A DNA stretch of 64,000 nt from Burkholderiales bacterium 67-32 (GCA_001898625.1 MKUP01000033.1:62001-126000); one strand, 5' to 3'. Counted from the stretch's first letter, positions 1 to 9,252 are shown. Translations and numbers: made by a program. The notes: generated by a model not told the origin, from the letters alone.

Positions 1-206
1 AGGCCGTCCGCGCCGCGCTGCGCAAGGCGGACTTCCGGTCGGTGCGCGGCAAGTTCAAGTTCAACCACAACCACATCCCGATCGCCGACATCTATCTGCA
101 GAAGGTGGTGGCGGACGACAGCGGCGCCTACACCCAGACCATGCTCGAGGTCGTGCTGAAGGACTCCGTGGATCCCTATCACGACAAGTGCCCGATGCGG
201 TTCTAG
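1..206 (+). CDS. Branched-chain amino acid-type ABC transporter substrate-binding protein (C-terminal end)
   Basis: Only the last 67 codons are inside the window; the gene begins upstream. The visible end contains a stretch reading HIPIADIYLQKVV and closes with DPYHDKCPMRF, which fits the C-terminus of periplasmic type I (LivJ/LivK-like) binding proteins. The stop is followed after 19 bases by a Liv-type permease gene, so it very probably encodes the solute receptor for that transporter. The ligand cannot be told from this fragment. Position next to a Rieske oxygenase and a MarR regulator suggests an aromatic or other carboxylate rather than leucine, but that is inference. Confidence 0.8.
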   Translation, partial: AVRAALRKADFRSVRGKFKFNHNHIPIADIYLQKVVADDSGAYTQTMLEVVLKDSVDPYHDKCPMRF

Positions 207-225
207 ACGCCTGGATGGAGCTCGC

Positions 226-1146
226 ATGACCCTGTTCCTGGAGCAGACGCTCAACGGCGTCCAACTCGGCCTGCTGCTGTTCCTCATGGCGGCGGGCCTC
301 ACCCTGATCTTCGGCATCATGAATTTCATGAACCTCGCCCACGGCTCGCTGTTCATGGCCGGGGCCTACCTGGCCACCAGCCTGATCGCGTGGACCGGCA
401 GCTTCGCGGCGGGACTCGCGCTGGCGGTGGCCGCGACCACCGTGCTCGGCCTGGCCCTGGAGCAGTCCGTGCTCAAGCCCTTCTTCGGCCGGCATCACCT
501 GGACCAGGTGCTGGCCACGTTCGCCCTCATCCTGATCGCCAACGACGCGGTCCGCATGATCTGGGGCGACAGCGGCCTGACCATCGCCGTCCCCGCCGCG
601 CTGGCCGGCCACGTGACGCTGTTCGGGGAAGTGAGCTACCCGGTCTACCGCTGCTTCATCATCGCGCTCGGCCTGGCCGTCGCGGCCATCCTGTACGCCG
701 TGATCCAGCACACCCGCGTAGGCATGATCGTCCGGGCCGGCGCCTCGGATCGGGAAACCGCCAGCGCCCTGGGCGCCAACGTGCCGCTGCTGTTCGCGGC
801 CGTATTCGGCTTCGGCGCGGCGCTGGCCGGGCTGGCCGGCATCGTGGCGGCACCCATCCTGACCGTGCAGAGCGGCATGGGCGACGACATCCTGATCCTG
901 GCGCTGGTGCTGGTCGTCATCGGTGGCATCGGCTCCATACGCGGGGCCTTCGTCGCCGCGCTGCTGGTCGGGCTGGTCGACAGCCTGGGCCGCTCCTACT
1001 TCCCCGCGCTGCTGCGGGTGTTCCTCGATCCGGCCACGGCTTCGTCGATCTCGTCGGCCCTGTCCGCCATGCTGGTCTACGTGCTGCTGGCGCTAGTCCT
1101 GCTGCTGCGTCCGGGCGGCCTGCTGCCCGTGGGAGGCCGCGCATGA
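226..1146 (+). CDS. Branched-chain amino acid ABC transporter permease, LivH family
   Basis: Inner-membrane permease subunit of a HAAT-family importer. The 306-residue protein is hydrophobic throughout and opens with the LivH-type segment LEQTLNGVQLGLLLFLMAAG, followed by FGIMNFMNLAHGSLFMAGAY, a hallmark of this family. Length is normal for LivH. The ATG at 226 lies 19 bases after the receptor stop, and the stop codon overlaps the next start (ATGA at 1143-1146), so the genes are translationally coupled. It would pair with the LivM-like subunit to form the channel. Family assignment is secure; the substrate is unknown. Confidence 0.92.
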   Translation: MTLFLEQTLNGVQLGLLLFLMAAGLTLIFGIMNFMNLAHGSLFMAGAYLATSLIAWTGSFAAGLALAVAATTVLGLALEQSVLKPFFGRHHLDQVLATFALILIANDAVRMIWGDSGLTIAVPAALAGHVTLFGEVSYPVYRCFIIALGLAVAAILYAVIQHTRVGMIVRAGASDRETASALGANVPLLFAAVFGFGAALAGLAGIVAAPILTVQSGMGDDILILALVLVVIGGIGSIRGAFVAALLVGLVDSLGRSYFPALLRVFLDPATASSISSALSAMLVYVLLALVLLLRPGGLLPVGGRA

Positions 1147-2096
1147 ACATCCGCAAGCCTTCCGCCCGCGCCATCGCCGGCCTGGCGCTGTTCGCCGCCC
1201 TGCTGGCGGCCCCTCTGGCCGCGCAACTCCTGGACAATGCCCACCTGTTGACCGTGGCCACGAGGATGACCGTCATGGCCATCGCCGCCGTGGGCCTGAG
1301 CCTGGTGCTGGGCCTGGGCGGCCTGGTCAGCCTGGGCCACGCCGCCTACCTGGGCGTGGGAGCCTATGCCGTCGGCATCCTCGCCCACCACGGTCATGCG
1401 TCGGGCTGGATGCAACTGGCCGTCGCGATGGCGGCCTGCGCCGGCTTCTCGCTGGTCATCGGCGCGCTGTCGCTGCGCACCCGCGGCGTCTATTTCATCA
1501 TGGTCACGCTGGCCTTCGCGCAAATGCTCTATTTCGTCGGCGTGGGCCTGGCGCCCTACGGCGGCGACGACGGCTTGACCATTTCGTCGCGCAGCGGCTT
1601 CGGACCCTGGCTGCCGCTGGAGAATCCCTACGTGTTCCATGTCGTGTGCGTGGCGCTGCTGGCCGGCGTCGCGGCGGCCATCCATGCCATCGGACGCTCG
1701 CCCTTCGGGCTGGTGCTCATGGCCTCGGCTTCCAACGAGCGCCGGGTCCGGGCCATCGGCTACCAGGTGTACCGCTACCAGTTGGTGGCCTACGTCGTCT
1801 CGGGCATGGTGTGCGGACTGGCCGGTGTGCTGCTCGCCAACCTGAACAACTTCGTCAGCCCGTCGATGATGCATTGGACCCGCTCGGCCGAACTCGTGAT
1901 CATGATGATCCTGGGCGGCACGGCGACCGCGCTGGGGCCGCTGTTCGGCGCCGCGGCGCTGATCGCCCTCGAAGAGTTCCTATCCGGCCAGACGCACTAC
2001 TGGCAGGCGGCGCTGGGCGTGCTGCTGCTGGTCGCCATGCGCCTGGCGCGGGGCGGCATCGATGGCCTGCTGGCCGGAGGCTCCCATGGCCGCTGA
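1143..2096 (+). CDS. Branched-chain amino acid ABC transporter permease, LivM family
   Basis: Second membrane subunit of the importer, 317 residues. The start at 1143 is chosen because it forms the ATGA overlap with the livH-like stop and yields a normal N-terminus (MNIRKPSARAIAGLALF) leading into a membrane segment. The frame is open further upstream, but that part lies inside the previous gene. The LivM signature region VSLGHAAYLGVGAYAVGILA is present near residue 65, and SLRTRGVYFIMVTLAFAQML follows. The end overlaps the next ATPase gene by 11 bases, consistent with one operon. Confidence 0.92.
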   Translation: MNIRKPSARAIAGLALFAALLAAPLAAQLLDNAHLLTVATRMTVMAIAAVGLSLVLGLGGLVSLGHAAYLGVGAYAVGILAHHGHASGWMQLAVAMAACAGFSLVIGALSLRTRGVYFIMVTLAFAQMLYFVGVGLAPYGGDDGLTISSRSGFGPWLPLENPYVFHVVCVALLAGVAAAIHAIGRSPFGLVLMASASNERRVRAIGYQVYRYQLVAYVVSGMVCGLAGVLLANLNNFVSPSMMHWTRSAELVIMMILGGTATALGPLFGAAALIALEEFLSGQTHYWQAALGVLLLVAMRLARGGIDGLLAGGSHGR

Positions 2097-2847
2097 CGTC
2101 CTGCTCCAGACCCAGGGCCTGTGCAAGCGCTACGGTGGGCTGCTGGCCACCGACCACGTCGACCTGGACGTGCGCGCCGGCGAGATCCACGCGCTGATCG
2201 GCCCCAACGGCGCGGGCAAGAGCACGCTCATCGGCCAGTTGTCCGGCGAGATCCGTCCCGACCGCGGCCACATCCATTTCGCCGGCCGGCCCGTCACCGC
2301 GGAGTCGGTGCAGCAGCGCGCGCGCTTGGGCATGGGGCGCTCGTTCCAGATCACCTCCATCTTTCCCGATTTCACCGTCATCGAGAACGTGATGCTGGCG
2401 AGCCAAGTCGGCTCCGGCAGCCGCCGCAGGATGTTCGGCAACGTCCGCGCCGACCCGGCGCTGCGCGAGCGGTCCGCTCTCACGCTGCGCGCGGTCGGGC
2501 TCGACCCTCATGCCGACCGGCGCGCGGCCGACATCAGCCACGGCGCACAGCGGCAGTTGGAACTGGCGATCGCGCTGGGCTCCTCGCCCAGGCTCCTGCT
2601 GCTGGACGAACCCATGGCCGGGCTCGGGCCGGTCGAAAGCCGGCAAATGGTGGACGTGCTGCTCGGCCTGAAAAAGGAAGTGACCATGCTCCTGGTCGAA
2701 CATGACATGGACGCCGTGTTCATGCTGGCGGACCGCATCTCGGTGCTGGTGTATGGCCGCATCATCGCCACCGGCGCGCCGGACGAGATCCGCGCCAACG
2801 CCGACGTGCAACGAGCCTACCTGGGCGAAAGCGGGGGACGGGAATGA
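2086..2847 (+). CDS. ABC transporter ATP-binding protein, LivG family
   Basis: First of two ATPase subunits powering the Liv-type importer, 253 residues. Walker A is GPNGAGKST at about residues 39-47, the signature is ISHGAQRQLE and Walker B is LLLLDEPMAGL. The signature reads SHGAQ rather than LSGGQ, which is common in LivG proteins. The ATG at 2086 gives the usual LivG N-terminus (MAADVLLQTQGLCKRYGG); an in-frame ATG at 2062 would add eight unlikely residues. The stop overlaps the next start (ATGA at 2844-2847). Confidence 0.92.
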   Translation: MAADVLLQTQGLCKRYGGLLATDHVDLDVRAGEIHALIGPNGAGKSTLIGQLSGEIRPDRGHIHFAGRPVTAESVQQRARLGMGRSFQITSIFPDFTVIENVMLASQVGSGSRRRMFGNVRADPALRERSALTLRAVGLDPHADRRAADISHGAQRQLELAIALGSSPRLLLLDEPMAGLGPVESRQMVDVLLGLKKEVTMLLVEHDMDAVFMLADRISVLVYGRIIATGAPDEIRANADVQRAYLGESGGRE

Positions 2848-3548
2848 GCCTGCTGAAGCTGGACGGCGTACAGACGCGCTACGGGCACAGCCAGGTGCTG
2901 TTCGACGTCTCGCTCGACGTGGACGAAGGCGAGGTCGTCGCCCTGCTCGGCCGCAATGGCATGGGCAAGACCACCACGATACGCTCCATCATGTCCCTGA
3001 CACCTGCCTTCCAGGGCGACATCCGGTTCCGCGACCGCGCCCTGCGGGCGATTCCCGCCCATCGGATCGCGCGGCTGGGTATCGGCCTGGTCCCGGAAGG
3101 CCGCCACATCTTTCCCAACCTGAACGTCCGGGAAAACCTGGTGGCGCTGGCCTCCCGCGCGGGCGGCGGCCGGAGCTGGAGCCTGGCGCAGGTCTACGAA
3201 CTGTTCCCGCGCCTGGCCGAACGAGCCGCGAACATGGGCTGGCAGTTGTCCGGCGGCGAACAGCAGATGCTGGCGATCGGCCGCGCGCTGATGACCTCGC
3301 CCCGGCTGCTGGTCCTGGACGAAGCCACGGAAGGCCTGGCCCCGCTGATCCGCGGCGAGATCTGGCGCGTGCTGGACCTGCTCAAGCGGCACGGCCTGGC
3401 CATCCTGGTCATCGACAAGAACCTGGACGACGTGCTGCGCATCGCCGACCGCGTCTTCGTCCTGGAGAAGGGCCGGACCGCATGGCACGGCGCCGCGCCC
3501 GCCTTCCGCGCCGAACGCGACGTGCAGGCCCGCTATCTGGGTATCTGA
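2844..3548 (+). CDS. ABC transporter ATP-binding protein, LivF family
   Basis: Second ATPase subunit, 234 residues, the usual LivF length. Walker A is GRNGMGKTT near residues 36-44, the signature is LSGGEQQMLAIGRAL and Walker B is LLVLDEATEGLAP. The short C-terminal tail after the H-loop region is typical of LivF. It is the last gene of the five-gene transport operon. A TATAAT hexamer at 3554-3559, just after the stop, may belong to a promoter for the following MarR gene. Confidence 0.93.
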   Translation: MSLLKLDGVQTRYGHSQVLFDVSLDVDEGEVVALLGRNGMGKTTTIRSIMSLTPAFQGDIRFRDRALRAIPAHRIARLGIGLVPEGRHIFPNLNVRENLVALASRAGGGRSWSLAQVYELFPRLAERAANMGWQLSGGEQQMLAIGRALMTSPRLLVLDEATEGLAPLIRGEIWRVLDLLKRHGLAILVIDKNLDDVLRIADRVFVLEKGRTAWHGAAPAFRAERDVQARYLGI

Positions 3549-3620
3549 CTCAATATAATCCCGAGGAGGAGCACCACCCCACATTACGGCAACCGCCGGG
3601 CAAGACAGGAAAAGACATCA

Positions 3621-4145
3621 ATGAGCCGAGCGCCACGACGCAGGGAAACCGAGCCCGCCGAGGAATCCCCGTCCGATCTGCACGACCTGCATCGGATGCC
3701 CGGCCACCTGATCCGCCGATGCCACCAGATCGTGGTCGGCCTTTTCCTGGAGGATTGCAAGAAGTTCAAGATCACGCCCCGCCAGTTCGCGATCCTGAAC
3801 GTCCTGTCGTCCCATCCCGGCATCGAGCAGACGACCCTTGCCGGCCTCGTGGCCATGGACCGCAGCACCCTGGGCAGCGTGGTCTATCGCATGGAGAAGG
3901 CCGGTCAGGTGTCCCGCGAGGACGACGAGAGCGACCGCCGCATCAAGCGGATGTTCCTGACGCCCGAAGGCAACCGGCTTTACAAGAGTGTGCTGCCGCT
4001 GGTCTGGGACTCGCAGAACGAGTTCCTCGAACCGCTCAGCAAGCAGGAGCGCGAGTTCCTGATGGCCTTGCTCGACAAGCTGGCCAACGTCCACAACATG
4101 TCCAGCCGCGCCCCGCTGCGCAGCCTGGGCGCGGAGCTGGACTGA
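3621..4145 (+). CDS. MarR family transcriptional regulator
   Basis: DNA-binding regulator of 174 residues. The winged helix covers roughly residues 55-125: recognition-helix region LAGLVAMDRSTLGSVVYRME, then the wing ESDRRIKRMFLTPEG with the D-x-R-x-(x)-LT pattern of MarR proteins. The N-terminus (DLHRMPGHLIRRCHQ) resembles that of the second MarR protein in the window (HRPGFLLRKAHQ), so the two look like paralogues. It sits between the Liv-type transporter and a Rieske oxygenase, all on the plus strand, and probably controls one or both in response to an aromatic ligand. The target is inferred from position only. Confidence 0.9.
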   Translation: MSRAPRRRETEPAEESPSDLHDLHRMPGHLIRRCHQIVVGLFLEDCKKFKITPRQFAILNVLSSHPGIEQTTLAGLVAMDRSTLGSVVYRMEKAGQVSREDDESDRRIKRMFLTPEGNRLYKSVLPLVWDSQNEFLEPLSKQEREFLMALLDKLANVHNMSSRAPLRSLGAELD

Positions 4146-4190
4146 CGGGGACACGGCCTGTCCGGCGCGAGCCGGGCGGCCATATTGTGA

Positions 4191-4213
4191 GTGTACTTAT
4201 TTTATGTGTACTT
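4191..4213 (+). repeat. Direct repeat GTGTACTT upstream of a Rieske oxygenase
   Basis: GTGTACTT occurs at 4191-4198 and again at 4206-4213, a 15-base period, within an AT-rich stretch of an otherwise GC-rich intergenic region. A TTGTGA at 4185-4190 could serve as a -35 box, but no well-spaced -10 is obvious. The location 30-50 bases before the Rieske gene start suggests a regulator binding site, possibly for the MarR protein encoded just upstream. Confidence 0.4.
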
Positions 4214-4243
4214 TCATTTTTGGATGAAGAACGAGGAGGCATC

Positions 4244-5365
4244 ATGGAGACGACCACCCAACCCGCGCCGCGCAAGGAACCGTTCCTGCGCAACTATTGG
4301 TACGTAGCCGCCCTGGCCAACGAGGTGCGGCCGGACGCCATCTTTTCCCGCACCCTGTTGAACGAACCGGTAATCTTCTACCGGCGGGCCGACGGCAGCG
4401 TGGTGGCGCTGGAGGACCGCTGCTGCCACAAGCACTACCCGCTGCACGGCGGCGAACTGGAGGGCGAATCCATACGCTGCGGCTACCACGGCATGAAGTT
4501 CGGACCCGACGGCGTGTGCGTCGAGGTGCCCGGACAGACGACCATTCCCCGCAACTGCCGCGTGCGCAGCTATCCCGTGGTCGAGCGCAACACCTGGATC
4601 TGGATATGGATGGGCGACCCGGCCCTGGCCGATCCCTCCGAGATCACGGATTTCGGCTGGCTGGACTCGTCCACGTGGGCGGGCAGGAGCACGGTGTTCC
4701 ACGTCAAGGCGAGCTATCGACTCATCATCGAGAACCTGCTGGACCTGACCCACCTGTCCTTCGTGCACAAGTCGACCATCGGCAACGCCGCCGTCACCGA
4801 CAAGGCCGACGTGCAGGTCGAGCGCGGCGACAACGAGGTGAAGATCACGCGCTGGATCATGGACGCCCCGCCGCCCCCGGCCTATGCCGCCTGCGGCGGA
4901 TTCACCGGCAACATCGATCGCTGGCAGATCATCCACTACGCCCCGCCCGCGTTCTGCCGCCTGTATACGGGCGCCTGCGCGGCCGGCACCGGTGCCCGCG
5001 CAGGCAACCGCCAGCAGGAGATGGGCTGGCGCAACCTCAACGCCATCACCCCCGAGACGGAGACCACGTCCCACTACTTCTGGGGCCAGGTGCACAACCA
5101 CGACATCGACGATCCGGGCATGACCGAACGCGTGTTCAACGGCGTCCACATCGCGTTCCAGGAAGACCACAAGGTGTTCGAGGAACTCCAGCGCAACCTG
5201 GACCGGGGCGCCCGCGACATCCCGGAAATCAACACCCGCGCCGACGCCGGCGCCCTGGCCGCGATCCGCATCCTGAACCGCCTGCTGAGCGAACAGGACG
5301 CCGGCCACGCCGCCATGGTCCGGCCCAGCGACTACCGCTACGCGCCCCTGACGGATCCGGCGTAG
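4244..5365 (+). CDS. Rieske [2Fe-2S] aromatic oxygenase, VanA-like
   Basis: Oxygenase component of a two-component Rieske monooxygenase/O-demethylase, 373 residues. The Rieske ligands are C60-x-H62 and C79-x2-H82; the mononuclear iron motif is D167-x2-H170-x4-H175 (ENLLDLTHLSFVH). Length and the N-terminus FLRNYWYVAALANEV match the vanillate demethylase/toluate-type family. The ATG at 4244 follows a strong ribosome site (GAGGAGG, 4233-4239). No reductase gene lies next to it, so electrons must come from elsewhere. It is alone downstream of the MarR gene, so the substrate is unassigned; a methoxylated or carboxylated aromatic is a guess from the family. Confidence 0.9.
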   Translation: METTTQPAPRKEPFLRNYWYVAALANEVRPDAIFSRTLLNEPVIFYRRADGSVVALEDRCCHKHYPLHGGELEGESIRCGYHGMKFGPDGVCVEVPGQTTIPRNCRVRSYPVVERNTWIWIWMGDPALADPSEITDFGWLDSSTWAGRSTVFHVKASYRLIIENLLDLTHLSFVHKSTIGNAAVTDKADVQVERGDNEVKITRWIMDAPPPPAYAACGGFTGNIDRWQIIHYAPPAFCRLYTGACAAGTGARAGNRQQEMGWRNLNAITPETETTSHYFWGQVHNHDIDDPGMTERVFNGVHIAFQEDHKVFEELQRNLDRGARDIPEINTRADAGALAAIRILNRLLSEQDAGHAAMVRPSDYRYAPLTDPA

Positions 5366-5422
5366 ACGGAAAAACGGGAAAGCAAGCCCGGCTGGAGCCC
5401 ATGCAACGGAATCGGGCGGCGC

Positions 5423-6403
5423 TTACTCGGCCGTCACGCCGGTCGCCTTGATCACCGCGCCCCATCGAGCGATCTCTTCCTTCATGAAAGCGCTGAACGC
5501 TCCGGGAGTGCCCGGGGCGACCTCAAACTGCATCTCCGCGAGCCTGGTCCTCACCTCGGGCATCTGCAGAATCTTCGTCAGCTCTCCGTGGTAGCGCTGG
5601 ACGACGCTGGACGGCGTTCCGGAACGCACGAGGAATCCGATCCACGCGATGGCTTCGAAATTGTCGAAACCGCTTTCGATCATCGTGGGCACGTCCGGCG
5701 TCGCCGCCACACGCTGCCTCCCCGACGACGCGATCAGCCGGAGCCTGCCGCTCGCGACGTAGGGCAAGGCGTTTCCGGGGACAAGAAAAGCCGCCTTCAC
5801 ATTTCCCGCGACGAGATCCGTAAGCGCCGGCCCGGCGCCTCGATACGGGACATGAGTCATCTGCAAGTCGGCCTGGGTGCGGAACATTTCCATCGTGAGG
5901 TGCGACGCGCCCCCGGTCCCCACCGATGCATACGGAAAGCCTGGATGGGCCTTGACGTAGGCGACGAAATCCTTGACCGAGTACACGGGCAAGGACGGGT
6001 GCACCACGAGATACTGAGACGTCGAAACGCCCATGGTCACCGGAGAGAAATCCCTGACGGGATCGTATGGCAGGTTCTTGAACAAGGTATTGTTCACCAC
6101 CAACGGGGCATTGACGCCGACCAGCAGCAGGGAGCCGTCCTGCGGGCCCTTGGCGACGTGATCGGTGGCGATGTTCCCTCCCGCTCCAGGCCTGCTATCG
6201 ACGATGACGGTCGTGGACAGCGCTTGCGCCAACTTTGGTGCGACGAGACGTGCGAGCACGTCCGCGGTGCCACCCGCCATGGGCACGACCACGTTGATCT
6301 GCCGGGGAGGAAACACCGGCTGGCTATTCGCTGCGAAACTCGCAAGCAGCGCCGCGAAGAGAAACGATGCAACATCGATCTTGCGCGGGAAAACTGAGTT
6401 CAT
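5423..6403 (-). CDS. Bug family tripartite tricarboxylate receptor (TctC-like)
   Basis: Periplasmic solute receptor of 326 residues with an N-terminal signal peptide (hydrophobic run ASFLFAALLASFAA) and the Bug core INVVVPMAGGTADVLARLVA followed by DSRPGAGGNIATDHVA. The start at 6403 is preferred over one 27 bases upstream because GAGGGAG (6413-6419 on this strand) sits nine bases before it. It is the third gene of the leftward operon after a Rieske oxygenase and an aldehyde dehydrogenase (48-base gap), so it may bind that pathway's substrate. No TctA/TctB genes are nearby. Confidence 0.9.
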   Translation of the reverse strand: MNSVFPRKIDVASFLFAALLASFAANSQPVFPPRQINVVVPMAGGTADVLARLVAPKLAQALSTTVIVDSRPGAGGNIATDHVAKGPQDGSLLLVGVNAPLVVNNTLFKNLPYDPVRDFSPVTMGVSTSQYLVVHPSLPVYSVKDFVAYVKAHPGFPYASVGTGGASHLTMEMFRTQADLQMTHVPYRGAGPALTDLVAGNVKAAFLVPGNALPYVASGRLRLIASSGRQRVAATPDVPTMIESGFDNFEAIAWIGFLVRSGTPSSVVQRYHGELTKILQMPEVRTRLAEMQFEVAPGTPGAFSAFMKEEIARWGAVIKATGVTAE

Positions 6404-6451
6404 GACGCGACACTCCCTCGTTCTGGACATGCTCGGTGGATACGGTTCTCT

Positions 6452-7942
6452 TCAGCCCGTGTACGGCTCGTGCTCGAGCGACGTGATGGTCTGGCTGTGC
6501 AAGTACTCCCGGATTCCCTGCAAGCCCGACTTTCGACCCATCCCGCTTTGCTTGACACCGCCATAAGGCGCCCGATGGTTGATCGCGAGAATGCCGTGGC
6601 TGTTGATCCAGACCTGCCCGGTTTCCATCCGCCGCGCAACGTCCATGGCGTCCCCGGCACTCCGGCTCCAGACCGATCCGCCAAGGCCGAAGCAGGTTGC
6701 GTTCGACCTGCTGATCACTTCGTCGACGTCGTCGAATGCGCTGACCGGAATCGCGGGGCAGAACTGCTCTTCCGCCACGAGCCGCGCATCGTCGGTCACA
6801 TCCGTGACCAGTGTGGGCCGCATGAAATAGCCATCGTCGAATACCTCGGCGTCGGCAATGGTTCCCAGCTCGGACACCCGGGCGCCGCGCGCCGCGGCAT
6901 CGTGGACCAGTTCTCTTGCACGCACCAGACCGGCCTTGCTGTGCAGCGGGCCGAGCGTCACGTGCGGCAGCAGTCCATCGCCGACGACCAGCCCGTCTAT
7001 CGCCGCGGAGAATTTATCCAGGAACTCATCCTTGCGAGAACCGTGCACGTAATAACGCTTGATCGCCATGCATATCTGGCCGGACATCATGAATGTCGCC
7101 GTCATCATCCGCGCGATCGCGGCCTGATCGAGCACGGCGTCTTTCAGCAGGATGGCGGGGTCGTTGCCCCCCAGTTCGAGCGTCAGGCCCTTGATGGTCT
7201 GCGCCGCGTTCGACATGATGTGCCGGGCCGCGGGAATGCTGCCGGTGAAACCGATCTTTCCGACATCTGCGTGTGTCGTGAGCGTATCCCCGATCTCGCC
7301 AGGCAGTCCCGTCACGACGTTGATGATGCCTGGCGGCAGGCTGCCTGCGAACCGACGGACGGAATCCGTCAGAGTCAGGGGACAGGATTCCGGCGGTTTC
7401 AGGACCACGCCATTCCCGGCAAGAAGCGCGGCAACGACTTGCGTGAACGCCAGAATGTCCGGCGAGTTCCACGGCACAATCGACACGACCACGCCGTAGG
7501 GCCGGGATGTCACTATCGTTCGGCCCGTTTCGCACTGGACCTGCTGATCGGCGTCGAGTTCGTCGGCGAACGCGAGCGCCACGCGCTGACGCTTCGGCAC
7601 GCTGATGAGCTCGGCGCGCGCCTGGGAGAATGGCTTTCCGTTCTCACGAACGAAGACCTCCGCGCGGACATCCACATCGTCTTCCAGCTTCTTCAATCCT
7701 GCCTCGAGCGCATGCGCCCGCTGCTTGAAGGAAAGGGCTCCCCAGGCGGGTTGTGCCGTCCTGGCCGCCGCAACGGCGGCGTTGACATGATCCGGGGTAC
7801 CGCGGACCACCGTACCGACGACTTCCGAAGGTCTGGCGGGATTGCGAACTTCGAGCCGCTCGGAACCGGCGACCTCTTTTCCTCCGATCAGCAGATTGGC
7901 GACGATCGGTTCGCGGTTGCGGACTGATTGATTAGGCATCAT
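6452..7942 (-). CDS. Aldehyde dehydrogenase family protein
   Basis: NAD(P)-dependent oxidation of an aldehyde to the acid; 496 residues, normal for the ALDH superfamily. Catalytic residues are visible: oxyanion Asn159 in VPWNSP, general base Glu256 in LELGGNDP and nucleophile Cys291 in SGQICMA. The C-terminus contains APYGGVKQSGMGRKSG, typical of benzaldehyde/vanillin-type ALDHs. It starts 15 bases after the Rieske oxygenase stop and is followed by a Bug gene, so it belongs to the same operon. Two adjacent ATGs (7942 and 7939) are possible starts. The natural aldehyde is not known. Confidence 0.9.
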   Translation of the reverse strand: MMPNQSVRNREPIVANLLIGGKEVAGSERLEVRNPARPSEVVGTVVRGTPDHVNAAVAAARTAQPAWGALSFKQRAHALEAGLKKLEDDVDVRAEVFVRENGKPFSQARAELISVPKRQRVALAFADELDADQQVQCETGRTIVTSRPYGVVVSIVPWNSPDILAFTQVVAALLAGNGVVLKPPESCPLTLTDSVRRFAGSLPPGIINVVTGLPGEIGDTLTTHADVGKIGFTGSIPAARHIMSNAAQTIKGLTLELGGNDPAILLKDAVLDQAAIARMMTATFMMSGQICMAIKRYYVHGSRKDEFLDKFSAAIDGLVVGDGLLPHVTLGPLHSKAGLVRARELVHDAAARGARVSELGTIADAEVFDDGYFMRPTLVTDVTDDARLVAEEQFCPAIPVSAFDDVDEVISRSNATCFGLGGSVWSRSAGDAMDVARRMETGQVWINSHGILAINHRAPYGGVKQSGMGRKSGLQGIREYLHSQTITSLEHEPYTG

Positions 7943-7957
7943 GGATTCCCGTGTTGA

Positions 7958-9226
7958 TCAAACGCTGTAGACAGGCTGCTCCAGCGAGGTCAATGCCTCC
8001 CTGGCCCATTCTTCCGCTTTCGTCCCCCGGTCCAGGAGCACCGAGGCCGCACGCACGCGTTGCGACACCGCATCCAGCGCCGGGGGCTCGTTGCCGGCAT
8101 CGAGTTCGCGTGCCGCCCGCGCCAACATCCTGCGCGCCATGACGATCGCCCGGTCTGTCGCGACGAGGTGTTCCTTCGAGTAATTCTGGATCGGACCCAT
8201 GCTTTCCTGCAGCGAGGCGTCCTGCACCGAAAACCCCTCGACCCCGCTGAAAGACATCTTGTTCTTTTGCGCCTGGCGATCGACAAGCCAATCGTTGCCC
8301 GGATTCGCCAACGGGACGAACGTGCCCGGGATGTACTTCACGTGGATGCCCTTGCCCTCTTTCATCGCCAGGAGCTCGCTTTCGGGCAAGGGACGGTCCG
8401 GAAGGAAATTGATGCTCCATGCCCAGCAGCTTTCATCATCGATGGGAATCCACATGTGGGCGCCCAATGCGTGGGGACCGAACGGTGGAATCAGCGTGAA
8501 CCAAGGGAATATCCATTGCGTGATGCGCCAGTAGTGCGAGTCTTCTTCGCCGTTGCGTCGGCCGAAGATGGTCAGGCCGTGCCCGGCTTCCTCGATGTCG
8601 AATACAGCGTTGGTATCGGCCTTGATGTACTTGTTGGCCTCCGCATGCATGTGCATCGGGTCCTGGTCCAACTCGAACCGATGCACCCAGGACGCATGCG
8701 TCGTATCGATGCCGCCTTCCATTGCCTGCAGCCAGCCGCTTTCCTGATAGCGCTTGCTGACGAATCTGTGACTGGCAGGAACCATGCACCATTCCAGCTC
8801 CGGCGGCTGGGGCATCAGATCAGGCGGGCCCATGTACGCCCACAGAACGTCGCCGCGCTCGATACACGGGTAGGACTTGATCTGCATCTTTTCGGCAAGA
8901 TGCGGAACCGAAGGCAGTTCCATGCAGCGTCCGTCGACGCCGAATTTCCAGCCGTGATAAGAGCAGCGGATTCCGCCCTCTTCGTTTCGGCCCAGGAAGA
9001 GCGAAACGCCGCGATGCGCGCAGAACTCGTCGACCAACCCGGCCCTGCCCTGCGTATCGCGAAAGGCGATCAGCTTCTCGCCCAGGATCTTCACCCGCAC
9101 GGGCGGGCAATCAGGCTCCGCGATTTCCGATGCAAGCATCACCGGCACCCAGAATCGGCGCATCAGCTTGCCCATGGGTGTATCGGGGCCCGTGCGAACC
9201 AACAGCTCAGCAGTCACCTTGTCCAT
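7958..9226 (-). CDS. Rieske aromatic ring-hydroxylating oxygenase, phthalate 4,5-dioxygenase type
   Basis: Oxygenase of 422 residues. Rieske ligands are C69-x-H71-R and C88-x2-H91; the iron site is D174-x2-H177-x4-H182 (GGIDTTHASWVH). The N-terminus RTGPDTPMGKLMRRFWVPV is characteristic of the phthalate 4,5-dioxygenase/phenoxybenzoate dioxygenase branch, which works with a flavin-ferredoxin reductase; none is encoded nearby. The start at 9226 is supported by a GAGG ribosome site five bases upstream and by the mapped-looking promoter at 9289-9317, which would place the alternative upstream ATG (9289) before the transcription start. First gene of the leftward operon. Confidence 0.9.
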   Translation of the reverse strand: MDKVTAELLVRTGPDTPMGKLMRRFWVPVMLASEIAEPDCPPVRVKILGEKLIAFRDTQGRAGLVDEFCAHRGVSLFLGRNEEGGIRCSYHGWKFGVDGRCMELPSVPHLAEKMQIKSYPCIERGDVLWAYMGPPDLMPQPPELEWCMVPASHRFVSKRYQESGWLQAMEGGIDTTHASWVHRFELDQDPMHMHAEANKYIKADTNAVFDIEEAGHGLTIFGRRNGEEDSHYWRITQWIFPWFTLIPPFGPHALGAHMWIPIDDESCWAWSINFLPDRPLPESELLAMKEGKGIHVKYIPGTFVPLANPGNDWLVDRQAQKNKMSFSGVEGFSVQDASLQESMGPIQNYSKEHLVATDRAIVMARRMLARAARELDAGNEPPALDAVSQRVRAASVLLDRGTKAEEWAREALTSLEQPVYSV

Positions 9227-9252
9227 GAATTCCTCGAAGAGTGGATTGGGGC

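Noticed and set aside
2702-4243. Long open frame leading into the Rieske oxygenase gene at 4244
   Set aside because: It runs out of frame through the LivF-like and MarR genes with low-complexity Arg/Pro/Gly translation; the true start has a GAGGAGG ribosome site and matches the family N-terminus.
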